Numbered from the stretch's first letter, positions 34,494 through 44,144 are shown. The stretch is DNA of 64,000 nucleotides from Cytobacillus solani (GCF_001420595.1 NZ_LJIX01000006.1:2713058-2777057); one strand, 5' to 3'. Numbers and translations are program-made. Notes: generated by a model from the letters alone, not told the origin.

Positions 34494-34532
34494 AGGACTG
34501 CAAAATCTTTGTTCTAAAGATTTTGCAGTCCC
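34494..34532. terminator. Bidirectional terminator between transporter and aldehyde dehydrogenase
   Basis: GGACTGCAAAATCTTT pairs perfectly with AAAGATTTTGCAGTCC between convergent genes; it also ends the aldehyde dehydrogenase transcript. Confidence 0.75.
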
Positions 34533-34536
34533 TCGC

Positions 34537-35961
34537 TTATTCATTCTTATTGAACACAACGAGCTTCAACTCAGTCATTTCTTCGATTGCATACTTTATG
34601 CCTTCCCTGCCAACACCACTTTCTTTTACCCCTCCATATGGCATATGATCTACACGGAAGGTAGGAATGTCATTAATTAAGACTCCTCCAACATGAAGCT
34701 GCTCGGCTGCAGCTAAAGCAGTATGAATATTTTCAGTATATATACCTGCCTGAAGTCCGTAGTTTGAATCATTTACTCGTTCAATAGCCTCTTCAACCGT
34801 TTTCACCTTATTAATCAAGACAATTGGTGCAAAAACCTCCTGGCATGAAACCTTCATTGTCGGTTCAGCCTCGACAATCACAGTAGGCAGTAAAACATTT
34901 CCTTCAGCTCTACCTCCAATAACGACTTTCGCTCCTTGCGCCCTTGCTTCCTCAATCCATTCAAGGGTTCGGCTTACATCTTTTGGGGTAATTAATGCGG
35001 AAACGTCTGTTTTCGCATTAAGCGGATCACCGATTGTGAGCCCCTTCGCTGCAGTTACAAATTTATCCACAAAGTCTTCATATTGTTGTTCATGTACATA
35101 GATGCGCTGCAAGGAAATGCATACTTGACCTTGAAAGCCAAATGCCCCCGCTACACAGCGCGAAATGAATTTATCTAAGTTCGTATCTTTATCAACAATA
35201 ACTGCCGCATTCGAGCCTAGCTCCAAGGTGACACGCTTTAAACCCGCTTTATTCCGGATGCCAATCCCTACCGCTGGACTGCCTGTAAACGAGATCTTTT
35301 GGACACGATCATCCTTTACAAGCTTATCTCCAATCAGGGAGCCACTTCCTGTAACGACATTTAAAGCTCCTGCAGGCAGTCCAGCTTCCTGAAATAATTC
35401 GGCGATAAATAAAGCCGATAAAGGTGTTTGCCCTGCAGGCTTGAGAATGACAGAATTACCAGAAGCAATTGCAGGACCAACCTTATGAGCAACTAAATTC
35501 ATTGGGAAATTAAAAGGGGTAATCGCCCCGATCACACCGATCGGCTCTCGTACTGTGTAAGCGATTCTACCTTCTCCGCCTGGTGCTGCATCTAGCGGAA
35601 TCGTTTCCCCATGAATCCGTTTCGCTTCCTCTGCAGCAAATTTATACGTTTGAATGGTTCGAGCAACCTCCGCACGTGCAGCTGTAATTGGTTTGGCCGC
35701 CTCAGTGGCAATTATCTCAGCCGCTTCCTCTGCTTGCTTTTCTAATAGAACGGCTACTTTTTCTAAAATGGATGCACGCTGATGACTCGGCATAACTGCC
35801 ATCGTTTTTCGCGCATGATAAGCGGCTTGGAGACCCTTCTCTACCTCTTCCATCGTCGCTGTCGGAATCTCTGCTACTACCTCTTCACTATATGGAGATC
35901 GAAGAGTGGCATATTGGCTCCCTTCCACCCACTCTCCATTAATGAATAACTTCTTTTTCAT
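34537..35961 (-). CDS. NAD(P)-dependent aldehyde dehydrogenase
   Basis: 474 aa, full-length ALDH fold. Cofactor region PFNFPMNLVAHKVGPAIASG and FTGSPAVG, catalytic Glu in LELGSNA, catalytic Cys in FGFQGQVCISLQ, and C-terminal PYGGVKESGVGREG. The branch includes glycolaldehyde, lactaldehyde, sulfolactaldehyde and phosphonoacetaldehyde dehydrogenases. Operon with a class III aminotransferase 47 bp upstream suggests oxidation of an omega-oxo acid or similar product of that enzyme. GGAGAGG precedes ATG 35961. Confidence 0.88.
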   Translation of the reverse strand: MKKKLFINGEWVEGSQYATLRSPYSEEVVAEIPTATMEEVEKGLQAAYHARKTMAVMPSHQRASILEKVAVLLEKQAEEAAEIIATEAAKPITAARAEVARTIQTYKFAAEEAKRIHGETIPLDAAPGGEGRIAYTVREPIGVIGAITPFNFPMNLVAHKVGPAIASGNSVILKPAGQTPLSALFIAELFQEAGLPAGALNVVTGSGSLIGDKLVKDDRVQKISFTGSPAVGIGIRNKAGLKRVTLELGSNAAVIVDKDTNLDKFISRCVAGAFGFQGQVCISLQRIYVHEQQYEDFVDKFVTAAKGLTIGDPLNAKTDVSALITPKDVSRTLEWIEEARAQGAKVVIGGRAEGNVLLPTVIVEAEPTMKVSCQEVFAPIVLINKVKTVEEAIERVNDSNYGLQAGIYTENIHTALAAAEQLHVGGVLINDIPTFRVDHMPYGGVKESGVGREGIKYAIEEMTELKLVVFNKNE

Positions 35962-36008
35962 TCGTGAACCTCTCCTTTATAAAAACTTTTACATTGGCAA
36001 ATCTATAA

Positions 36009-37343
36009 TTATTGTAAAACCTCTGCTTCAACTGCAGCAATTGCGTCATGAAGAATATCAATCATTTTGGCCATCTCTTCCTTAGAAATAATTAAAGGAG
36101 GAGCAAATACAACTGTATCCTGCCCATCGAAAACAACCGATCGGCAAATAAGTCCTCGTTTAGCCGCTTCCGTCACAACTAAAGGCGCAACAGGATTTTG
36201 GAACTTTTCATTTGTATTGCGATCCTTTACTAATTCTAAACCGCCCATTAGCCCTAGACCTTTTACCTTGCCAATGATTTTTCGTTCTCCTTCTATCCAT
36301 TGAAAGCCTTTATGCATCTCAGCTCCCATTTTTTCAGCATTTGCAATTAAACCTTCTTCCTCAATTAATTCTATATTCTTTAATGCAACCGCACAAGCCA
36401 TTGGGTGCCCGCTGTACGTGTATCCATGCAAAAGAGTACCTGTCGAAAGTTCCATATAATCTTGATGAATAGTCTCCGATAGCATTACACCGCCTAATTG
36501 GGCATACCCACTCGTTATTCCCTTTGCAAAGCACATCATATCAGGTACTACACCATAATGTTCAATCCCAAAGTATTTTCCTGTCCGACCAAACCCTGTA
36601 ATTACTTCATCTGTAATCAATAAAATGCCATATTCATTACAAATGCTTTTAACTTCTTTAAAATAGTCGTCAGGGGCAACATGGAGTCCACCTGCTCCTT
36701 GTACCGGCTCGGCAATAAAAGCGGCAATTGTTTCAGGTCCTTCCGCTTCAATAACTCTCCGTAAGTCTTCACTCGAAAAGTGATCCGCATAGCAAAAATC
36801 TGGATCAAAAGCGTTTGTAAACTCACGAAACGGCTTTAAACCAGTCGCGTTTGTTGAACCCATCGCAACGCCATGATAGGACTTCGTTCGAGAAATAATT
36901 TTCTTTCGATTCGGCTGCCCTTTTAATATCCAATAATGCCGCGCTAATTTATATGCCGTATCGTTTGCCTCGGAACCGCCAGAAGTAAAAAACGTGGCAT
37001 TTAAATTTCCCGGAGCAATTTCTGCAAGTTTTGCAGCTAATCGAATCGCTGGCTCATTGCTATACGTCGCAAAACACGAAGAGAATGCAAGCTTTGACAT
37101 TTGTTCCATCGCCACTTTTCCTAATTCCTCTCTCCCGTGACCAACATTCACATTCCATAATGAGGACATTCCATCAATAACCGTATTTCCGAGGATATCT
37201 GTAAGCATGACACCTTTTCCCTCAGTAAAAATAAAAGAGGGTCCTTGATCCTGCTGTTGTTTAATCGGAGAGGTCGGATGAAGAAAATATTTCTTATCTA
37301 ACTCCATTAATTCCTGCACACTGTTTTTAACTTTTTCCATGAT
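36009..37343 (-). CDS. Class III (omega-amino acid) aminotransferase
   Basis: 444 aa from ATG 37343 (AGGAGG upstream; the longer frame to 37433 lacks a site). PLP motifs: FTSGGSEAND (cofactor phosphate), LITDEVITGFGRTG (Asp of the cofactor ring), FAKGITSGYAQLGG (Schiff-base Lys), and HGYTYSGHPMACAVAL. The SYHGVAMGS helix is typical of beta-alanine/taurine/diamine:pyruvate aminotransferases. Probably converts an omega-amino compound to an aldehyde passed to the dehydrogenase downstream. The substrate is not determined. Confidence 0.88.
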   Translation of the reverse strand: MMEKVKNSVQELMELDKKYFLHPTSPIKQQQDQGPSFIFTEGKGVMLTDILGNTVIDGMSSLWNVNVGHGREELGKVAMEQMSKLAFSSCFATYSNEPAIRLAAKLAEIAPGNLNATFFTSGGSEANDTAYKLARHYWILKGQPNRKKIISRTKSYHGVAMGSTNATGLKPFREFTNAFDPDFCYADHFSSEDLRRVIEAEGPETIAAFIAEPVQGAGGLHVAPDDYFKEVKSICNEYGILLITDEVITGFGRTGKYFGIEHYGVVPDMMCFAKGITSGYAQLGGVMLSETIHQDYMELSTGTLLHGYTYSGHPMACAVALKNIELIEEEGLIANAEKMGAEMHKGFQWIEGERKIIGKVKGLGLMGGLELVKDRNTNEKFQNPVAPLVVTEAAKRGLICRSVVFDGQDTVVFAPPLIISKEEMAKMIDILHDAIAAVEAEVLQ

Positions 37344-37494
37344 TGATTCCTCCTGAAATAATAGTTTTATACTTATATAGGTTTTAGATGCATTTTTTAT
37401 GCCATTTTTTAATAATTCTTCTAGTGCCCCCATGCTGTTCTATCAAAAAACAAAAAGTAACTACTCTATAAAATGATGAAATTCCTCAGAAATT

Positions 37495-37528
37495 AAAAAG
37501 GCCGAACATGCTGTATGCATGTCCGGTC
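37495..37528 (-). terminator. Terminator of prs
   Basis: On the minus strand, GACCGGACATGC pairs with GCATGTTCGGCC followed by TTTTTAATTTC, just after the prs stop. Confidence 0.85.
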
Positions 37529-37538
37529 TGAATTATTT

Positions 37539-38489
37539 CTATTCAAATAATGGGCTTACCGCTTTTTGATTATGAATTCGATCAATTGCTTCTACAAGTA
37601 ATGGAGCGACAGATAACACTGTCATTTTATCAATCCGTTTTTCTTCAGGCACTCTAATCGTATTTGTTATCACTAATTCTTCAATGGATGAGGACTTAAT
37701 ACGATCGATTGCTGGTCCTGATAGCACCGCATGTGTGCAGCAAGCATAAACCGCTTTTGCCCCATTTTCGATCAATGCGTTTGCACCAGTCGTAATGGTG
37801 CCAGCTGTATCAATTAAATCATCGACAATAATGGCGTTTTTCCCTTCAATATTTCCGATAATGTGCATGATTTCTGTTTCATCATGTTCCGGACGCCGAC
37901 GATCAATCAGGGCAAGGGGCACATTTAAGATATTAGCTATCTTTCTGGCACGAACTACTCCCCCATTATGCGGGGCAACAATAACAAGATCTGTTAATGA
38001 CTTTTTCTTAAAATAATCCGCAAGAATGGGAATCCCAGTTAAATGATCCACCGGTATGTCAAAAAATCCTTGAGCTTGCGGTGAATGGAAATCTATTGTT
38101 AAAATTCTAGAAGCTCCAGCCGTCTCCAAAAGGTTGGCAATGAGCCTCGCTGTGATCGGCTCCCGAGAACGGGCTTTTCGATCCTGACGGGCATAGCTGA
38201 AATAAGGCATGACAACATTTATCATCTTTGCTGAAGCTCTTTTCAAGGCATCAATCATAATAAGGAGCTCCATGATATATTCATTAGTCGGCTCTGATGT
38301 AGATTGCACTAAAAAAACTTCACTTCCGCGAACACTTTCTTCAATATGAATTTGCAGCTCCCCATCACTAAATTGTGTACTTGAGCTTTTCCCAAGTTCA
38401 CAGCCTAAAAGCTGCGCCATTTCTTCAGCGAGCCCTCGATTCGAATTAAGTGCAAACATTTTGAAATTCTTCTTAAGTATGTATGACAC
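37539..38489 (-). CDS. prs: Ribose-phosphate pyrophosphokinase
   Basis: 316 aa. [16 protein letters not shown] (N-terminal signature), [20 protein letters not shown] (ATP flexible loop), the PRPP loop [18 protein letters not shown], and DRRRPEH. Makes PRPP from ribose-5-phosphate and ATP. The GTG start at 38489 is supported by GGAGG seven bases upstream. In bacilli the housekeeping prs sits in gcaD-prs-ctc. This copy is monocistronic near the NAD salvage cluster, so it is probably a second copy. Confidence 0.93.
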   Translation of the reverse strand: MSYILKKNFKMFALNSNRGLAEEMAQLLGCELGKSSSTQFSDGELQIHIEESVRGSEVFLVQSTSEPTNEYIMELLIMIDALKRASAKMINVVMPYFSYARQDRKARSREPITARLIANLLETAGASRILTIDFHSPQAQGFFDIPVDHLTGIPILADYFKKKSLTDLVIVAPHNGGVVRARKIANILNVPLALIDRRRPEHDETEIMHIIGNIEGKNAIIVDDLIDTAGTITTGANALIENGAKAVYACCTHAVLSGPAIDRIKSSSIEELVITNTIRVPEEKRIDKMTVLSVAPLLVEAIDRIHNQKAVSPLFE

Positions 38490-38587
38490 TATTTTTCCTC
38501 CAAGCCTATTTGCAATAATTTTTATTTCCTTATCCTATTTTACATGAAATGGGCTCCTCAAGAAACTATATTAGGCTTTTCCATTTA

Positions 38588-38779
38588 TCACAAATGTTCA
38601 TCATATATTCTTAAGAAATTTCTATTTAATTCAACTTCAGTTATGATTAACCTGCGCTTTAAATCTCTGGTACGCAATACATATTCTTTTACTCCGATAA
38701 ATTCAGATTCAGCAACTACATAAAATTTAGTCCCTCTCTCATAGCTTTTAAATTCATTAATTAAACGATATCTCTTCAT
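38588..38779 (-). CDS. Small hypothetical protein, 63 aa
   Basis: ATG 38779 with AGAGGATGA six bases upstream. A basic soluble product (KRYRLINEFKSYERGTKFYV, VLRTRDLKRRLIITEVELNR), predicted beta-rich, not recognised. Monocistronic between prs and the NAD cluster. Confidence 0.5.
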   Translation of the reverse strand: MKRYRLINEFKSYERGTKFYVVAESEFIGVKEYVLRTRDLKRRLIITEVELNRNFLRIYDEHL

Positions 38780-38971
38780 TACTCATCCTCTAGTTAAAAT
38801 TATTTACTACTAAAAAGATATCTTAAAATCTTTTAAGTTGCTAGCCTGAGCCTTTATGTTGCTCCTCCTGATTCTATTTGCAGTGTTCAAATTGTTTCTT
38901 TACCAGCTTCAAAAAGTTGCCATCCTCCTAGAATTTCCTTTCAAAAATTTTGGACAATGACTCAATCACTC

Positions 38972-39814
38972 TTAAAACAAACAACTATCAATCAATGCCT
39001 TATTTGCCAATTTGTCTACCCAATCAATAGGGATCTGTTCATATCCGTACATGATGCCTGCAAGACCTCCAGCTACTGCGGCTACAGTGTCTGTATCTTC
39101 ACCAAGATTCACAGCTTTCAACACACAATCTTTATAATTATTTGTTGTACAAACACACCAAAGAGCTGCTTCCAATGTATCTATGACATAGCCAGATGAC
39201 TTGATCTCAGATACGGAGAACTCTGACAGCTTCCCCATTCTTTCAAACGGTTCTTTCCATGAACCGCTCGAAAGAATGGATTGAATCGCTTCTCCCTGTG
39301 ATAATTGCTTTGCTATTTTCACATAAATGACACATGCTTCTTTCGATAAGTAGTGGGCATGGGTAAGGCTGGATACATTCATAATTTCACTCTCTTCACA
39401 TTGAATAAAAGTGAGGGGTAATATTCGCATGAGCGAGCCATTCCCATTTGAAAAAATGTCAGTTTGACCACATTTTACTGGGTTTGAACCTAGTTGATAT
39501 TGTTCAAGGGCAGCAGCGGTTGTATTTCCAATATCGAATCGCTCACAGTGGGCTGTATAGTCCGCTTTTGAATACCATCGAGCGAATTTATCCATCATAT
39601 CGTCTAAATGAATGGTTGCACCATGTACTTTAAGGGAATCGCAAGTTGCTAAAAGCATAGAGGTATCATCTGACCATGTCCCGGCTATCTGATTCCAAGT
39701 CCCATACCCAACCATATCCGTACATTGAAACGACCCTCTTCTTTGAAATTCAAAAGGCACCCCCAATGCATCGCCTACTGCAAATCCATAAACAGCGTCT
39801 TTTAACATTCTCAT
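38972..39814 (-). CDS. ADP-ribosylglycohydrolase (DraG-type)
   Basis: 280 aa. Binuclear Mg site motifs: GDALGVPFE (14-22), WSDDTSML (47-54) and C-terminal LGEDTDTVAAVAGGLAG. Hydrolyses ADP-ribosyl-arginine or O-acetyl-ADP-ribose type bonds. It is the last gene of the NAD-salvage cluster, a position seen in NrtR regulons, where it probably recovers ADP-ribose. Confidence 0.9.
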   Translation of the reverse strand: MRMLKDAVYGFAVGDALGVPFEFQRRGSFQCTDMVGYGTWNQIAGTWSDDTSMLLATCDSLKVHGATIHLDDMMDKFARWYSKADYTAHCERFDIGNTTAAALEQYQLGSNPVKCGQTDIFSNGNGSLMRILPLTFIQCEESEIMNVSSLTHAHYLSKEACVIYVKIAKQLSQGEAIQSILSSGSWKEPFERMGKLSEFSVSEIKSSGYVIDTLEAALWCVCTTNNYKDCVLKAVNLGEDTDTVAAVAGGLAGIMYGYEQIPIDWVDKLANKALIDSCLF

Positions 39815-39830
39815 CTCATCCCCTGCACCT

Positions 39831-40859
39831 TTATATTTCCTTAAATGTTCTGCCTATCAGCTCTACCGATTTTTCCAAACGTTCTTGATACGTTCCGCCA
39901 ATGCTAACAAACTTAACCCCATTTTCCTTCAACAATTCCTTCAAGCGGTGATTATTATCTTCACGCACCTTTTTATCCCCATGTACTCTTAATCCATCAT
40001 CGACCCATTTAACATCAGGCTCTAGATATAGGCATAGATCATATTTTTGAATCTGAGCGATTTCATCTAGGACCGTTTGATGTTTTTGATTGTACAGCTC
40101 AGAGTAAAATTGAGTAACTACTGCTTCGGTGTCAATAAAGACAATTTTATTTGCATTCCTAATCGCTTCATATTCTTTCAGTTTATGGCCGTACGCAATC
40201 ATCGGGTAATCTTCCTCTAAAATAATCCCATCACAGCCCCCTAACATTTCGCAATATTCTCTTCCGTACTCTTTGACATAGGTTGTGTTATAGATAAGTG
40301 CTAGATTTCTAGTTAGAGTGGATTTCCCGCAGCTTTCCGTCCCTAAAATAACAACCTTTTTAATAAAATAGGGTTTGGCCACCTCAGGAATATAACCCCA
40401 ATATGCAAACACTCCTTTTTCCCGAATCTTGGTTGCTGAAATGGGGACCTGCTCTCTATTTTCATCAATTAATATGTGTTTTGCTTCAGGATACAGTTCC
40501 TTAAAAGTAGGTGCGTATTCGATCTCAGAACTGAAAACAACATCGATTTTTCTCCCAATCGCTTCCCGAATTTTTAAGGATCCTTCCTTCCAATTATAAT
40601 CATCATTGCCTTCCTGGTCCTCTACTTCCACGACCTTTACATTGTCCATTTCCTTTGTCAATTGAGAGAGCCAGCGCAGCCTAATGTGACATGGGATGGA
40701 GGATAGACTGCTTCCAGCACATAATTCCTGATCCCTTTTTTCACTGTGTGAAAGTACAACATATAACTCATCTACCATCGTGGAAGCTTTTATGATTGAA
40801 TACACATGGCCTTGATGCAATGGCAGAAATTTACCTCCAAAGAATCCAACCTTTTTCAT
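39831..40859 (-). CDS. nadR: NadR-like NMN adenylyltransferase / ribosylnicotinamide kinase
   Basis: 342 aa, two domains. N-terminal nucleotidyltransferase with GGKFLPLHQGH (8-18) and ISATKIR (140-146). C-terminal P-loop kinase with GTESCGKST (173-181) and DTEAVVTQFY. It lacks the N-terminal HTH of enterobacterial NadR, so it is enzymatic only. Converts imported nicotinamide riboside to NMN and NAD. It abuts pnuC (1-base spacing), so the two are coupled. Confidence 0.9.
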   Translation of the reverse strand: MKKVGFFGGKFLPLHQGHVYSIIKASTMVDELYVVLSHSEKRDQELCAGSSLSSIPCHIRLRWLSQLTKEMDNVKVVEVEDQEGNDDYNWKEGSLKIREAIGRKIDVVFSSEIEYAPTFKELYPEAKHILIDENREQVPISATKIREKGVFAYWGYIPEVAKPYFIKKVVILGTESCGKSTLTRNLALIYNTTYVKEYGREYCEMLGGCDGIILEEDYPMIAYGHKLKEYEAIRNANKIVFIDTEAVVTQFYSELYNQKHQTVLDEIAQIQKYDLCLYLEPDVKWVDDGLRVHGDKKVREDNNHRLKELLKENGVKFVSIGGTYQERLEKSVELIGRTFKEI

Positions 40860-41561
40860 TTACATCCGTTCTCCCTTCTGTTTCTTATAAACTTTAGACC
40901 AGTTGTAATATCCGTATACACTGTTTATTAAAAACGCTGACCACATCACAAGCATGGATACATCGTTGCCACCTTGTACGATCAATGCCTTCAGCCAGAG
41001 TACAATCGATAACACGTTTACAGCGATCCAGAATAACCATTGTTGTGTGTATCGTTTTAACATGAGGATTTGAGCAATGACAGATAAGGTTGTGGTAGCA
41101 GAATCAATCCATACCACATTTCCTCCTAGTTGTTTCAAGAAGAGCGCATACAGTATAAAGATTGCCAGAAATGACACGATCGTTCCGATCCATCCTCTTT
41201 TCGTTAACACATTGATTTGAATATCTTCCCCTTTTATTTTGCGGTCAGTTGTATGCCGCTTCCATAAATAAATACCGACAAATTGGAGCGGGAAATAAAA
41301 CAGAGCATTGAGCATCACCTCACCATAAAGACCATAACCGTAAGCGATGTAGGCATAGGTTCCTGTTTGGATAATGCCAAAATAATAGTTACTCACTTTC
41401 CCTTTCGCAACTAACACTACACACAACATGCCAGAAATGGAGGTGATCAGACCAAGAATCGTATCATCCCAAGCAAAAAACAAGTAAATATTGATTAGCG
41501 TAAAGGTTAAAAGCCATATCCTTTCAAAAACAGTCCAATCTTTCATGATCTTCATTTTCAT
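40860..41561 (-). CDS. pnuC: Nicotinamide riboside transporter PnuC
   Basis: 233 aa, seven membrane helices. Family motifs: SNYYFGIIQTGTYAYIAYGY, GLYGEVMLNALFYFPLQFVG, WIDSATTTLSVIAQILMLKR and QWLFWIAVNVLSIVLWL. Facilitative nicotinamide riboside uptake driven by NadR kinase. GGAGGG precedes the start (ATG 41561 or 41555). It has its own operator copy (41580-41598) upstream. Confidence 0.93.
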   Translation of the reverse strand: MKMKIMKDWTVFERIWLLTFTLINIYLFFAWDDTILGLITSISGMLCVVLVAKGKVSNYYFGIIQTGTYAYIAYGYGLYGEVMLNALFYFPLQFVGIYLWKRHTTDRKIKGEDIQINVLTKRGWIGTIVSFLAIFILYALFLKQLGGNVVWIDSATTTLSVIAQILMLKRYTQQWLFWIAVNVLSIVLWLKALIVQGGNDVSMLVMWSAFLINSVYGYYNWSKVYKKQKGERM

Positions 41562-41579
41562 CCCTCCAAATCAATCGTT

Positions 41580-41598
41580 AATTAACAATTTGTTAATT
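41580..41598. promoter_or_regulatory. NrtR-type operator upstream of pnuC
   Basis: AATTAACAATTTGTTAATT, a perfect 9-1-9 palindrome, nearly identical to the site upstream of the Nudix regulator. Confidence 0.75.
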
Positions 41599-41614
41599 GT
41601 AATATCCAAAAAAA

Positions 41615-42400
41615 TTAATATTTTGCATTGTATATGGAAACATATGGCTCATAATCATTAAAACGATACAGCTGTGCTTTATTTTTAGACCAGCGATTGG
41701 TCTTTTGCGGTTCTCCATCCTTTACGACTTTTTCGATAAAAGGTAAAGACGGTGCTTTACGGAAAAATTGGGCATCAAGTTTAAGCCAGGGCTCATCCAT
41801 AACAGTTAACAAGACCCCTTGCAGTTCCGAAAGAACAAATTGTTTTGGTAAAAAATTTTTCGCAACTGTAGTTAAGGATAAATCCTTCTTAATGAACCAT
41901 AAGGCTTCTTCAATAATATTTCTGTGATCGAAAGCCAAGTCCAGCTTAAACACTTCGTCCATAGTGAAAAGTTCTACCTCCGCTGCATCATCTGCCGCTC
42001 TCCTATTAACTAGCTTATTTTCTGGAACAATCGCATAGTGGGCATTTGATATAATCCATCCCCGTTTATCACGGCCAAATTGATCGTACACACCAAAATG
42101 CTTGATTTTTAACCCTGTGATTCCTGTTTCCTCACTTAATTCTCTACCTGCCGCATCATATGCGGTTTCTTCCGGTTTTATAAAACCGCCCGGCAATGCC
42201 CATTTTCCCCCTTCTATATTGAGGTCGCCTTCTTTTGTTTTCTCAGTTCTTTTAATCAACATAATTTTTAATGTTTTTTCAGGCGGCTTATATGGACCAA
42301 CTTCGGTTGAAATAATTGTGAATACGGCAATATCACTCGTATATCCGTCAGGTGTTCGATAGTTGCTTACATCATAATTAGGGAAAATAGTATCACTCAT
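41615..42400 (-). CDS. nrtR: NrtR-type Nudix regulator of NAD metabolism
   Basis: 261 aa from ATG 42400 (AAAGGTG eight bases upstream; the in-frame GTG 42409 lies in that site). The N-terminal Nudix domain has an intact box (GFIKPEETAYDAAGRELSEE, then TGI). The C-terminal winged-helix-like domain (about 170-255) ends with RWSKNKAQLYRFND. NrtR proteins bind ADP-ribose or NAD intermediates and repress NAD salvage genes. The gene position and the two identical palindromes before it and before pnuC support this. The intact box leaves an ADP-ribose hydrolase activity possible. Confidence 0.85.
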   Translation of the reverse strand: MSDTIFPNYDVSNYRTPDGYTSDIAVFTIISTEVGPYKPPEKTLKIMLIKRTEKTKEGDLNIEGGKWALPGGFIKPEETAYDAAGRELSEETGITGLKIKHFGVYDQFGRDKRGWIISNAHYAIVPENKLVNRRAADDAAEVELFTMDEVFKLDLAFDHRNIIEEALWFIKKDLSLTTVAKNFLPKQFVLSELQGVLLTVMDEPWLKLDAQFFRKAPSLPFIEKVVKDGEPQKTNRWSKNKAQLYRFNDYEPYVSIYNAKY

Positions 42401-42423
42401 CTGCTTCACACCTTTTATTTTTT

Positions 42424-42442
42424 AATTAACAATTCGTTAATT
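42424..42442. promoter_or_regulatory. NrtR-type operator upstream of nrtR
   Basis: AATTAACAATTCGTTAATT, a palindrome with one mismatch, 24 bp before the nrtR start: autoregulation. Confidence 0.75.
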
Positions 42443-42672
42443 GTTATTAAAATAATAACATAACATTTATTTGCTGTCACTAGCTGAAATTACCTAATTT
42501 TAACGAATTCCCTTTAAAATTTTCCTAATAGAATGACGCCTATCGATTCAACTAATGATCTCTTTAAATATGGGGATACGCATGCTATAATTAAAAACTT
42601 AGGATAATTACGAATTTAGAACGGAGCCAGAGTAGCCTCCGCCTAGTGATAAAATCTGGAGGGGTAAGAAAA

Positions 42673-42882
42673 ATGAATAAGCGATGGACAATCGATAAAA
42701 TTAAAGAATTTGTTGAGAAGAATTCGGAAAGTAAGTTGCTAACGACAGAATATCTCGGCTTTTCTCAAAAGCTACTATTTAAATGTGCATGTGGCAGCAA
42801 TTTCGAAAAAACATTTACGAAATTTAAAAATAATCATCAACGGAAATGTGATGTGTGCCAGCCGCCAAAAACATCAAGATAA
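42673..42882 (+). CDS. Small zinc-ribbon-like protein, 69 aa
   Basis: ATG 42673 with GGAGGGG nine bases upstream. One domain: a helix then KLLFKCACGSNFEKTFTKFK and KCDVC, giving CxC...CxxC metal ligands. The pattern resembles zinc-binding repeats next to phage-type homing endonucleases, but there is no nuclease domain and no phage genes here. Possible nucleic-acid binding. Ends at a strong terminator. Confidence 0.65.
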   Translation: MNKRWTIDKIKEFVEKNSESKLLTTEYLGFSQKLLFKCACGSNFEKTFTKFKNNHQRKCDVCQPPKTSR

Positions 42883-42888
42883 ACAAAG

Positions 42889-42925
42889 TGCCAATTTCTA
42901 TTAATAGAAATTGGCACTTTGTTTA
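42889..42925 (+). terminator. Terminator of the zinc-ribbon gene
   Basis: AAAGTGCCAATTTCTA pairs with TAGAAATTGGCACTTT, then GTTT. Confidence 0.85.
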
Positions 42926-42992
42926 TCGAAGTATAGAATGAATATTAAAACAAATAAGTTTGTTAGTATCATTAATTACTCATTGCTATAGA

Positions 42993-44054
42993 TTATCGAT
43001 ACCAGTCTGCCTGCTCCATATTTACAAAAGGAATATCCGTTTCTACCATCCCCTCTATCCGCTTAAAAGGGAGGTCTTCTTTATTTAACCAGTTAGAAAA
43101 GTCAATTTTTGTTGGTTCTTGATTTCCACCTAGTGCAATCCAAGCTTCCAATTCTTGTGGAAAATAAGCAGAAGTATGAATTGTTCCTGCCCAGCTTCCA
43201 TAAAGTTTGGAAAAAATCCCTCTATCAGTTTCGTTTAATAGCTGGAATGCCTCATATCCACTTAACGGATATCCTTGGTGATCTTCAATTATTTGCAATC
43301 TCTTTTTTGAATCATCAAGGACATGACGATTTTCTTCCGTCATGATTTTAAAATGATTCGTGCAAGAATTTCCCTGTCGCACCTCTACTCTTCTAGGCGA
43401 AGTCTCCACAATAAACGGTAGCTCCCCTCTTGAATCGTATAATACATAGCTAAAAGAACCACGATGTGGAATCTCTTTCAATAAATCAACCGCTTCTTCG
43501 GTATTTGCGCACAATTCGAGAATAAGCCTGCCGATCATGTGACAAACAAAGCCATCGCCCGGACGTTTCCTATTCATAAAGGTATAACCCATAATTAGAC
43601 CTTTTTCATTCATCCCATCACATCTTCCTGTGATTTTCTGACTCAAGCCAATCGTCGCATATCCCTTATCTATTGGTTGGAAAATAACGCATCGGCCGTC
43701 GTACGTTTTGGGATGATAATCATAATTGCGAATCATATAATGGTCACCCACATAAATAGAACACCCAGAAGGATTAAAATTTACTCTGTACCCGCCAAAT
43801 TCCTGCAATACCCTTTCCATTGGCCATCCCAAAGCATCCCGCAATCCTAGCAGCTCATCCCAAATCATGGGTGCCAGCCTCTGGAATACTCGTTCAGTTT
43901 CTTCAAGATTAATCTTAAAGAGCGGTTTTCTTACTTTCCATTGCCGCTCCCTATTCTTGATCAATAATGAATCTTTAAGCCCTTCTCCTTGAAAAAGACC
44001 AAAATCATAATGTGTGCCACGAAATGGTATGACATCTGCAAATACTTTTTTCAT
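42993..44054 (-). CDS. C45-family Ntn hydrolase (acyltransferase/amidase-like)
   Basis: 353 aa from ATG 44054 (GGAGG eight bases upstream). Member of the acyl-CoA:6-aminopenicillanate acyltransferase-like/choloylglycine hydrolase superfamily. A probable autoprocessing nucleophile Cys98 in FNPSGCSIYVGD, then RNYDYHP, NEKGLIMGYTF, and SYVLYDSRGELPFIVETSPR. Cleaves linear C-N amide bonds in small molecules or peptides; the substrate is unknown. Followed at some distance by no partner; an MBL-fold gene lies upstream on the same strand. Confidence 0.82.
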   Translation of the reverse strand: MKKVFADVIPFRGTHYDFGLFQGEGLKDSLLIKNRERQWKVRKPLFKINLEETERVFQRLAPMIWDELLGLRDALGWPMERVLQEFGGYRVNFNPSGCSIYVGDHYMIRNYDYHPKTYDGRCVIFQPIDKGYATIGLSQKITGRCDGMNEKGLIMGYTFMNRKRPGDGFVCHMIGRLILELCANTEEAVDLLKEIPHRGSFSYVLYDSRGELPFIVETSPRRVEVRQGNSCTNHFKIMTEENRHVLDDSKKRLQIIEDHQGYPLSGYEAFQLLNETDRGIFSKLYGSWAGTIHTSAYFPQELEAWIALGGNQEPTKIDFSNWLNKEDLPFKRIEGMVETDIPFVNMEQADWYR

Positions 44055-44144
44055 GATTAAATCCTCCATTTTCTACATTACATCTAGGATACGCGGATTG
44101 AGTATAAAAATAAAGAAAAGGGGAGTTAATCTGCATTCTTTCCT

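Noticed and set aside
42673-42882. Zinc-ribbon gene as evidence of a prophage or homing endonuclease
   Set aside because: No nuclease domain, integrase, attachment repeats or phage genes around it.
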